From: SLDF01 sp964537925
GTDB lineage: Bacteria; Bacteroidota; Bacteroidia; Chitinophagales; Saprospiraceae
Length of the DNA stretch: 64,000 bases
Assembly: GCA_964537925.1 (NCBI GenBank)
Contig: CAZICV010000002.1
Location: 124,001-188,000 of the forward strand
Reading direction: 5' to 3'
Shown here: positions 57,499-64,000 of the stretch, piece by piece
Numbering within the stretch: the stretch's first letter is position 1
Layout: each line of letters opens with the position of its first letter
The notes under the pieces: model-generated
Told to the model about the DNA's origin: nothing
What the model saw: only the letters and a program-made list of their open reading frames with translations
Databases searched by the model: none
Program-made: the position numbers and the translations under genes

Positions 57499-59640
57499 AT
57501 GTTCAGAAAGCCCCTTTCCATGTTGTTCATACTCACCCTGGCTGCATGTGGCGGCAACCAGGAATCCGAAGATGTCAACTATACCGCCATCCCGGTGACT
57601 TACCCGGAGACGCGCCGTGACAGTACCGTATCGGATGATTACCACGGTACGGTCATACAGGATCCGTACCGATGGCTGGAAGATGATATGTCGGATGAGA
57701 CGAAGGACTGGGTAGCGCGTCAGAACGAAGTGACGTTCGGGTACCTCGGGCAGATCCCTTTCAGGGAAAAGATCCGCCAGCGCCTGGAGAAACTCTTCAA
57801 TTTTGAGCGTTATTCGGCCCCGACCTGGAAAGGCAAGAAGTACTATTATTTCAGGAACGACGGTCTCCAGAACCAGAATGTGCTCTATGCACAGGAGACA
57901 CTGGACGGAGAAGCCAAACTGGTACTTGATCCCAATAAGCTTTCGGCTGACGGAACGACATCGCTGGCGGAGTACAGCATCTCCGGCGACGGCAGATTCC
58001 TGGCTTACGCCATATCCGAGGGCGGGTCCGACTGGCGTACCGTCCGGGTGCTGGATCTGAATACGATGCAGCCCGTTACGGATTCCGTCAAGTGGGTCAA
58101 GTTCTCGGCGATCGACTGGCAGGGTGAAGGTTTCTTCTACAGCCGTTTCCCCGCTCCCAGAGAGAGTGGAGAGCTATCGGGCAAGAACGAATTCCACCGG
58201 GTATACTACCATACCATGGGGACCTCGCAGGACCAGGACAAACTGATCTATGAGGACAAGGTAAACCCACAGCGTACACATATGACTTCCGTGACGTCCG
58301 ATCACCGCTACCTGGTCATCATGGGCGCTGAGTCCACCAGTGGCAACTCGCTGATGATCAAGGATCTGTCGGCTCCCAATAACCCGGTGGTCACGATCGT
58401 ATCCGTTTTTGATCATGATTATGAACTCATCGATCACATCAATGGTAAACTATATTTCCTGACGAATAACTGGGCCTCCAACCAGCGGGTCGTAGCGATT
58501 GATCCCGCTGCCCCGGCTGCAGACCGCTGGCAGGTCATCATACCCGAATCGGAAGACGTATTGTCACAGGTCCAGCTCTGCGGCGGCAAGCTGGTAGCCA
58601 ACTATATCCATCGCGCTACGAGCAAACTGAAAGTGTTCGCTACGGACGGTTCCGGCGCAGAGGAAATACTCCTGCCGGGTCTCGGTACGATCAATGAACT
58701 GCGCGGCGACAAGGATCAGCCACTGGTTTTCTTCAGCTTCACGCAGTTTACCAAGCCGACTTCGATCTACAGGTACAGCCTGGAGGACAAATCGGTCGCA
58801 GTATTCAAGGAGCCCACTTTCGACTTTCCTTCCGCCGACTACGAGACGACACAGGTCACTTACAAGAGCAAGGACGGGACGGATGTTTCCATGTTTCTCG
58901 TGCAGCGCAAGGGTGCAGTGAAATCCGCGAAGACACCTGTCTGGCTCTATGGATACGGCGGTTTTAATATCAGTGTGATGCCGCGCTTCTGGGCGGGTCG
59001 TATTCCTTTCCTTGAGAACGGTGGCGTCATGGCGATCGCCAATATCCGCGGCGGTGGAGAGTTTGGCAAGGAGTGGCACAAGGCAGGTACGCAGGAACGC
59101 AAGCAAAACGTGTTTGACGATTTCATCGGAGCCGCGGAATACCTGATAGCAGAAGGCTATACCAGCAAGGAGAAGATAGCGATCGAGGGAGGTTCCAACG
59201 GCGGACTGCTCGTCGGCGCGTGCATGACACAGCGCCCGGACCTGTTCCGTGTGGCCATCCCCAGGGTAGGTGTACTGGATATGTTGCGTTACCACCAGTT
59301 CACGATCGGCTGGGCCTGGGCTACAGACTATGGCCGCAGCGATGATCCTGCTGCTTTTGAATACCTGATGAAATACTCTCCGCTTCACAATATCAAGGAC
59401 CAGGCATACCCGGCGACTATCGCGGTCACGGCCGATCACGACGACAGGGTGGTGCCCGCGCACACGTTCAAGTTCATGGCAGAGTTGCAGGCCCACCAGA
59501 AAGGAGACCTGCCTGTATTGCTGAGGATAGAGACCAGCGCAGGTCACGGTGCAGGTAAACCCGTATCGAAGCAGATCGAAGAAGAGACTGATATACTGAG
59601 CTTTATGTTCTACAACATGAACCATAAAGTGAAGTATTGA
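57499..59640 (+). CDS. Prolyl oligopeptidase (S9A), lipoprotein
   Basis: 713 residues with a short lipoprotein signal (SMLFILTLAACGG; Cys at 14). An N-terminal seven-blade propeller (about 70-430) starts DPYRWLEDDMSDETKDWV. The alpha/beta-hydrolase domain has the Ser nucleophile in IEGGSNGGLLVGACM, the Asp in VTADHDDRVVPAHTFKF and the His in SAGHGAGKP. It cleaves after proline in short peptides at the cell surface or in the periplasm. It is monocistronic and precedes cdaA by 72 bases. Confidence 0.96.
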   Translation: MFRKPLSMLFILTLAACGGNQESEDVNYTAIPVTYPETRRDSTVSDDYHGTVIQDPYRWLEDDMSDETKDWVARQNEVTFGYLGQIPFREKIRQRLEKLFNFERYSAPTWKGKKYYYFRNDGLQNQNVLYAQETLDGEAKLVLDPNKLSADGTTSLAEYSISGDGRFLAYAISEGGSDWRTVRVLDLNTMQPVTDSVKWVKFSAIDWQGEGFFYSRFPAPRESGELSGKNEFHRVYYHTMGTSQDQDKLIYEDKVNPQRTHMTSVTSDHRYLVIMGAESTSGNSLMIKDLSAPNNPVVTIVSVFDHDYELIDHINGKLYFLTNNWASNQRVVAIDPAAPAADRWQVIIPESEDVLSQVQLCGGKLVANYIHRATSKLKVFATDGSGAEEILLPGLGTINELRGDKDQPLVFFSFTQFTKPTSIYRYSLEDKSVAVFKEPTFDFPSADYETTQVTYKSKDGTDVSMFLVQRKGAVKSAKTPVWLYGYGGFNISVMPRFWAGRIPFLENGGVMAIANIRGGGEFGKEWHKAGTQERKQNVFDDFIGAAEYLIAEGYTSKEKIAIEGGSNGGLLVGACMTQRPDLFRVAIPRVGVLDMLRYHQFTIGWAWATDYGRSDDPAAFEYLMKYSPLHNIKDQAYPATIAVTADHDDRVVPAHTFKFMAELQAHQKGDLPVLLRIETSAGHGAGKPVSKQIEEETDILSFMFYNMNHKVKY

Positions 59641-59712
59641 CCGGAGTACTATCATCTGCCCTGTTGGGTGGACCTGGAAGTTTTTTAGCTCGCAAGAAAA
59701 ACAGACTGCGTA

Positions 59713-60522
59713 TTGTTTGAAGTAGGCTTTTTAAAGATCACGTTCTGGGATCTGCTGGACATAACCATTTTCGGTTACCTGGTCTACCGGATCTACAAGC
59801 TGCTGAGAGGCAGTGTGGCTTTTTACATTTTTTTCGGTCTGCTGCTCATGTACGGCATGTGGTGGCTCTTCAGGCTACTCAATATGAACCTGATGAGCTC
59901 GTTGCTGGGCCAGTTTACCAATATCGGAGTGATCCTGCTCATCGTGGTGTTCCAGCCGGAGATCCGGCGTTTTCTCCTGCTGATAGGAAGCAATACGCTC
60001 AAAGGTCGGTTGTCTTTCCTGCGAAGGGTATTCCAGCTGGAAGGCGACGGTCTTTCCTTCCAGGATCGTTACAAGGTCAAGGATGCCGTGAAGGGGGCCG
60101 TACTCTCGATGGCACATCGCCGGACCGGGGCCCTGATCATCTTTGCCGGAGAGGAGCACCTGAACGTGTTCCGCGAGTCGGGTGTGAGGCTGGACGCCAA
60201 AGTGAGCCAGATGCTGATCGAAAGTATCTTTCAGAAGTCCAGCCCGCTGCACGACGGCGCCATGATCATCATCGGCAAGCGGATATACGCTGCGAGCTGT
60301 ATACTGCCGTTATCATATGATCCTGGCCTGCCGCTGCGCTACGGTCTCAGGCACCGCGCTGCGATCGGCGCTACCGAACTGACAGATATCGGGGCATTGG
60401 TGGTGTCCGAAGAATCGGGCATCATATCATATGCCCAGGATGGAAAGATCACCGAAATAACAGAGGAAACACAACTGGACACTGTCCTGGCGAAATATGA
60501 GGGAGGCCCGCGCGTTATCTGA
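59713..60522 (+). CDS. cdaA: Diadenylate cyclase CdaA (TTG start)
   Basis: 269 residues: three N-terminal membrane helices (about 15-85) and a DAC domain with the catalytic motifs SSPLHDGAMIIIG (DGA) and LRYGLRHRAAIGATE (RHR). It makes cyclic di-AMP from two ATP. The start is a TTG at 59713 because no ATG precedes the conserved FEVGFLKITFWDLLDI. No glmM or cdaR gene follows as in Firmicutes. c-di-AMP use in Bacteroidota is known; targets are not visible here. Confidence 0.95.
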   Translation: MFEVGFLKITFWDLLDITIFGYLVYRIYKLLRGSVAFYIFFGLLLMYGMWWLFRLLNMNLMSSLLGQFTNIGVILLIVVFQPEIRRFLLLIGSNTLKGRLSFLRRVFQLEGDGLSFQDRYKVKDAVKGAVLSMAHRRTGALIIFAGEEHLNVFRESGVRLDAKVSQMLIESIFQKSSPLHDGAMIIIGKRIYAASCILPLSYDPGLPLRYGLRHRAAIGATELTDIGALVVSEESGIISYAQDGKITEITEETQLDTVLAKYEGGPRVI

Positions 60523-60526
60523 GCGC

Positions 60527-61060
60527 ATGCATTACGAGAGAATCTGTGAGCCCGATGTGGACCAGGAGTTGCGGACGGGTATTTCCGACCTGCTGCAGGC
60601 GGCTTTTGAGGGTTATCCGCCCAATCGCAGTCATTACAAGCAGTTGCCGTCTTTCAGGATACTTGGTTTTGACAGGGAGCGGCTTGCGGCTCATTGCGCC
60701 GTGGACTATCGTATGGTGAGTGTGAACAACCGGAGTATGGCTGTATTCGGTCTTTCGGACCTCTGTGTACAGGATGCCGCGCGTGGCAAAGGAGCAGGAT
60801 CCGGCCTGATCGGGGCCGTTCATGAAGTAGCTGTTTCAGCACAGGTGGACTGGTTGCTGGCCTTTTCGGCTTCTGATGAGTTTTATGCCAAAAACGGTTT
60901 TCAGCCGTTGGATGTTACCTGTCGGTGGATGTTGCTGCAGGGTGAGCGTTCATGGGGATTGTTGCAGCGGCGCATGCCGGATATTCTCTTTGTGCGGAGG
61001 GTCAGTGCACGGGGAGACTGGCCGCCGGGCATTCTTGACCTGATGGGGCCGGTGTTTTGA
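60527..61060 (+). CDS. GNAT-family N-acetyltransferase
   Basis: The ATG at 60527, 4 bases after cdaA ends, gives 177 residues (the open frame begins within cdaA). The acetyl-CoA loop is QDAARGKGAGSGLIGAVHE (the RGxGxG/A motif), preceded by FGLSDLCV and followed by LLAFSASDEFYAKNGFQPLD, where YxxxGF is the usual C-terminal turn. It is probably cotranscribed with cdaA. The substrate is unknown. Confidence 0.85.
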   Translation: MHYERICEPDVDQELRTGISDLLQAAFEGYPPNRSHYKQLPSFRILGFDRERLAAHCAVDYRMVSVNNRSMAVFGLSDLCVQDAARGKGAGSGLIGAVHEVAVSAQVDWLLAFSASDEFYAKNGFQPLDVTCRWMLLQGERSWGLLQRRMPDILFVRRVSARGDWPPGILDLMGPVF

Positions 61061-61128
61061 CCGCGTCAAGTCTTATTTTATCTCTTGGGGAAAAACACCT
61101 ATTTTCAGGCCGCAAAAAAAGAAAGTAT

Positions 61129-62520
61129 ATGGATGCACTATCGACTTACCTGGAACGCAATAAAGAGCGCTTTCTGGAAGAACTGCTTGAGTTTCTGAGG
61201 ATTCCTTCCGTCAGCGCTGATTCCAAGCATAAAGGCGATGTCCGTCGCGCCGCCGAATTTGTAGCCGCGCGGCTGCAGGATGCAGGAGCGGAGAAAGTAG
61301 AGATCTGCGAGACCGCCGGTCACCCGATCGTATACGGTGAGAAGATAGTCGATCCCGCCAGACCTACGATACTGGTCTACGGTCACTACGACGTACAGCC
61401 GCCCGATCCGCTGAATCTCTGGAATTCGCCGCCTTTCGAGCCGGTGATCAAAAAGACGGATCTCCATCCCGAGGGGGCAATCTATGCGCGTGGAGCCTGT
61501 GACGACAAAGGGCAGATGTATATGCATGTCAAGGCATTCGAGGCGATGGTGCAGAACGATGCTTTACCCTGCAATGTGAAATTCATGCTTGAGGGCGAAG
61601 AGGAAGTAGGCTCCGAGCACCTGGGCATATTCGTACGCGAAAACAAGGATCGCTTGCGGGCGGACGCCGTACTCATATCGGATACATCCATGATCGCCAA
61701 CGATACGCCGTCCATAGATGTAGGACTGCGCGGGCTTTCCTATATGGAAGTAGAGGTCACAGGTCCGAACAGGGACCTGCACAGTGGCGTCTACGGCGGC
61801 GCCGTGGCCAATCCGGCCAATATACTGGCGCGTATGATCGCCTCCCTGCACGACGAGGACAACCGTGTGACGGTAGAAGGCTTCTACGACGATGTAACAG
61901 ATCTGTCTGCTGAGGAACGTGCAGAGATGGCCAAAGCGCCTTTCGATGAAGAAGCCTACAAAAAAGACCTGGGTATCGCCGAGGTATGGGGTGAGAAGGG
62001 GTACAGCAGTATGGAGCGCTCTTCCATCAGGCCTACACTGGACGTCAACGGTATCTGGAGCGGTTACACGGGAGAAGGCGCCAAGACGGTCCTTCCGTCC
62101 AAAGCCTTTGCCAAGATATCCATGCGCCTGGTGCCCAACCAACGTTCGGAACAGGTATCCCAACTCTTCGATGCGCATTTCCGCAAGATAGCGCCCCCCT
62201 ATGTACAGGTCAAAGTGAGCTATCATCATGGCGGTGAGCCGGTAGTCACACCTACGGACAGCATACTGTTCCAGGCGGCCAGCAAAGCGATGGAGCATAC
62301 TTTCGGCAAGCGGCCGATCCCGACGAGGGGCGGCGGCAGTATCCCGATCGTAGCCCTGTTTGAGCAGGAGCTGGGTCTTAAGACGATCCTCATGGGCTTC
62401 GGTCTCGATTCGGACAACCTGCATTCACCCAACGAGAAATACGGTCTGTTCAACTTCTACAAGGGGATCGAGACGATCCCGTACTTCTACCAGTACTATA
62501 CGGAACTGAACCAGGCTTAA
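61129..62520 (+). CDS. M20-family dipeptidase/metallopeptidase
   Basis: The ATG at 61129 gives 463 residues; the open frame begins at 61057. It is an M20 dizinc peptidase of the CNDP/PepV-like branch. Zinc ligands: VYGHYDVQPPD (His, Asp catalytic), ARGACDDKGQM (bridging Asp), LEGEEEVGSEHL (general-base Glu and ligand), SDTSM, and the last His in DNLHSPNEKY. A lid domain lies between about 195 and 340. It hydrolyses dipeptides in the cytosol. It is not obviously in an operon with the FKBP gene 22 bases on, but cotranscription is likely. Confidence 0.94.
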   Translation: MDALSTYLERNKERFLEELLEFLRIPSVSADSKHKGDVRRAAEFVAARLQDAGAEKVEICETAGHPIVYGEKIVDPARPTILVYGHYDVQPPDPLNLWNSPPFEPVIKKTDLHPEGAIYARGACDDKGQMYMHVKAFEAMVQNDALPCNVKFMLEGEEEVGSEHLGIFVRENKDRLRADAVLISDTSMIANDTPSIDVGLRGLSYMEVEVTGPNRDLHSGVYGGAVANPANILARMIASLHDEDNRVTVEGFYDDVTDLSAEERAEMAKAPFDEEAYKKDLGIAEVWGEKGYSSMERSSIRPTLDVNGIWSGYTGEGAKTVLPSKAFAKISMRLVPNQRSEQVSQLFDAHFRKIAPPYVQVKVSYHHGGEPVVTPTDSILFQAASKAMEHTFGKRPIPTRGGGSIPIVALFEQELGLKTILMGFGLDSDNLHSPNEKYGLFNFYKGIETIPYFYQYYTELNQA

Positions 62521-62542
62521 AGGAAATACAATCAAAACCATC

Positions 62543-63208
62543 ATGACTCGTATTTTTTCATTCATTGCGTTGTGTCTTGTAGGCCTGAGCCAGCAAGCCG
62601 ATGCTCAAAAAGATCCAGCAAAAATGGACTCACTTAGTTACAGCGTCGGTGTTCTGGTCGGCCAGAATCTCAAGCGCAGCGGCCTCGATGAGGTCAATAC
62701 CACGGACCTGGCCAGTGGCCTGTCAGATGCGATCAAAGGAGGAAACCTGAAGATATCGCCTGAGAAGGCCAACCAGATCCTGGAGACCTACATGAATGCC
62801 CAGCAGGCTAAGGAAAGCGCCGGGATTATAGAAGAAGGAAAGGCATTTCTGGAGCAGAACGGCAAGCGCCAGGGTGTGGTCACACTGCCCAGCGGCCTGC
62901 AGTACGAGATACTCAAAGAGGGCAATGGCCCCAAGCCCAAAGCGACGGACAAAGTGACTACGCACTATCATGGCACATTGATCGACGGCACGGTGTTTGA
63001 CAGCTCTGTGGAGCGCGGACAGCCTGCTACGTTCCCGGTCAACGGTGTGATACAGGGTTGGGTCGAAGCGCTTCAGCTCATGCCTGTCGGATCCAAGTGG
63101 AAACTCTTCGTACCGTACAACCTGGCATACGGGGAGCGCGGCGCCGGACAGACGATCCAGCCTTACGCTACGTTGATATTTGAAGTGGAACTGCTGTCTA
63201 TCAACTAA
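62543..63208 (+). CDS. FKBP-type peptidyl-prolyl isomerase, exported
   Basis: 221 residues with a signal peptide (RIFSFIALCLVGLSQQADAQ). The N-terminal helical dimerisation domain starts DSLSYSVGVLVGQNLKRSGL, as in FkpA/FklB/Mip proteins, followed by a linker helix and the FKBP domain (about 115-221): GNGPKPKATDKVTTHYHGTL, DGTVFDSS, FPVNGVIQGWVEALQLMPVG and YGERGAGQTIQPYATLIFEV. It assists folding of periplasmic and outer-membrane proteins. Confidence 0.95.
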   Translation: MTRIFSFIALCLVGLSQQADAQKDPAKMDSLSYSVGVLVGQNLKRSGLDEVNTTDLASGLSDAIKGGNLKISPEKANQILETYMNAQQAKESAGIIEEGKAFLEQNGKRQGVVTLPSGLQYEILKEGNGPKPKATDKVTTHYHGTLIDGTVFDSSVERGQPATFPVNGVIQGWVEALQLMPVGSKWKLFVPYNLAYGERGAGQTIQPYATLIFEVELLSIN

Positions 63209-63238
63209 GCGGCGGTTATTTCATAAAACGATTACCGG

Positions 63239-63286
63239 CTGTCCGGTGCGGTACACCATACTGGTCCGCGCCGGACAGTCTTTTTT
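63239..63286 (+). terminator. Terminator between the FKBP gene and trmD
   Basis: CTGTCCGG / CCGGACAG (63239-63246 with 63271-63278), extended by GCGG/CCGC with a small bulge, followed by TCTTTTTT. It ends 10 bases before the trmD ATG. Confidence 0.85.
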
Positions 63287-63295
63287 AGACGAGTT

Positions 63296-63985
63296 ATGCT
63301 TCGTTTCGACATCATCACCGTACAGCCGGGCCTCCTGGATGGACCTTTTGCGCATTCGATCCTCAAGCGGGCAGTGCAGAAGGGCCTGTTGGAGGTGCAC
63401 ATTCACGATCTGCGTCCCTATGGCCTGGGCAAGCACCGCCAGGTAGACGACTACCAGTACGGCGGAGGCGCAGGCATGGTGATGATGCCGGAGCCGTTGG
63501 CAGCCTGTATCGACGAGCTGCTCGCACAGCGCAGTTACGATGAAGTGATCTATATGACGCCCGACGGCAGGAGATGGGATCAGAAAGCGGCCAACAGGCT
63601 CTCGCTGCGGCGGAATCTCCTGCTTATATGCGGCCACTACAAGGGCATAGACGAACGGATCCGCGAACTATACGTCACGATGGAGATCTCCATCGGCGAC
63701 TATGTGCTGTCCGGCGGAGAGCTCGCAGCTGCGGTGGTGGTGGACAGTATCGGCAGGTTGATACCGGGTGTACTCAATGATGAGACCTCTGCGCTGCTCG
63801 ATTCGTTCCAGGACGACCTGCTGGCGCCGCCCGTCTATACAAGACCTTCCGACTTCAGAGGTATGTCCATTCCGGATATTTTGCTGAGCGGCAATGAATC
63901 CGCTATAGAAACCTGGCGCTATGAGCAGTCGCTGGCGCGTACCCGTGCACGCAGGCCTGACTTGCTGGCCGGGGAACCAGACTGA
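63296..63985 (+). CDS. trmD: tRNA (guanine-N1-)-methyltransferase
   Basis: 229 residues, complete. SPOUT/TrmD features: MLRFDIITVQPGLLDGPFAH, DDYQYGGGAGMVMMPEPL, VIYMTPDGRRWDQKAA, LLICGHYKGIDERI (trefoil knot SAM site), ISIGDYVLSGGELAAAVV and the end SDFRGMSIPDILLSGN. It methylates G37 of tRNAs reading CCN, CUN and CGG codons, preventing frameshifts. The usual rimM and rplS neighbours are not directly here. The ATG follows a terminator by 10 bases, so its promoter must lie in the same short gap or reach it by read-through. Confidence 0.97.
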   Translation: MLRFDIITVQPGLLDGPFAHSILKRAVQKGLLEVHIHDLRPYGLGKHRQVDDYQYGGGAGMVMMPEPLAACIDELLAQRSYDEVIYMTPDGRRWDQKAANRLSLRRNLLLICGHYKGIDERIRELYVTMEISIGDYVLSGGELAAAVVVDSIGRLIPGVLNDETSALLDSFQDDLLAPPVYTRPSDFRGMSIPDILLSGNESAIETWRYEQSLARTRARRPDLLAGEPD

Positions 63986-64000
63986 GGGATCAGGTTACGA

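Noticed and set aside
1..64000. CRISPR arrays, insertion sequences, prophage genes, rRNA operon, origin of replication
   Set aside because: No regularly spaced repeats, transposase, integrase, phage structural gene, rRNA or DnaA-box cluster was found.

Overview
This is a gene-dense bacterial chromosome segment with no insertion sequences, prophage or CRISPR array. The signals point to Bacteroidota: TAnnTTTG-type -7 promoter boxes (several almost touching the start codon), gliding-motility/type IX secretion C-terminal domains, TonB-dependent receptors with carboxypeptidase-regulatory N-domains, a type III glutamine synthetase, and many lipoproteins. The futalosine menaquinone genes (mqnA, mqnE and a UbiA-type mqnP) and the fairly high GC suggest the Saprospiria/Chitinophagia side of the phylum. 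That placement is inferred, not proven.

Layout. 0-5.7 kb: two divergent gene sets. A left-going GT20-like glycosyltransferase / cupin-like / NTF2-like / SDR operon faces right-going FkbM and TylF methyltransferases and an aldehyde dehydrogenase. This is the least conventional part of the window and the best candidate for an undescribed pathway. 5.9-8.5 kb: APC permease and a beta-propeller lipoprotein. 8.7-18.9 kb (left-going): glutamine synthetase III, riboflavin synthase, a very large secreted CHU_C protein, rfbD/rfbC, and the GTPases Der and Era. 19.1-22.9 kb: NadR-like kinase, a TPP riboswitch with a terminator, a TonB receptor (inferred to take up thiamine), and a DUF4442 protein. 23.1-27.0 kb (left-going): clpC and infC-rpmI-rplT. 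27.3-29.6 kb: STAS protein, RNase Z, tRNA-Lys with a decayed copy of its 3' end, and lipocalin.

29.7-35.6 kb: a remnant of a T9SS sorting domain, the threonine-degradation pair kbl/tdh, a stand-alone HsdR_N nuclease-like domain, a MORN-type lipoprotein, a PolX-PHP protein with an apparently defective polymerase site, and a DUF1573 lipoprotein. 35.6-45.8 kb: mqnP, rdgB, a possible HolD-like protein, ilvE, an aldo/keto reductase, a glycosyltransferase, then mqnE - histidine phosphatase - mqnA - MoxR-like AAA ATPase - Sua5. 45.9-51.1 kb: a second TonB receptor, an ~880 bp stretch with a decayed reading frame, and a second CHU_C protein. 51.2-57.4 kb: a ChaN / lipoprotein / SCO / cytochrome c operon, DASH cryptochrome, GNAT, MiaE and an exported coiled-coil protein. 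57.5-64 kb: prolyl oligopeptidase, diadenylate cyclase CdaA, GNAT, M20 peptidase, FKBP isomerase and TrmD.

Most of the window is housekeeping: translation, GTPases, proteostasis, menaquinone, nucleotide pool and cofactors. The more unusual material is the first 5.7 kb, the remnants at 29.7 and 48.2 kb, the very short promoter-to-start spacings, and the promoter/terminator overlap in front of mqnP. Function calls rest on reading motifs by eye; no database search was possible.
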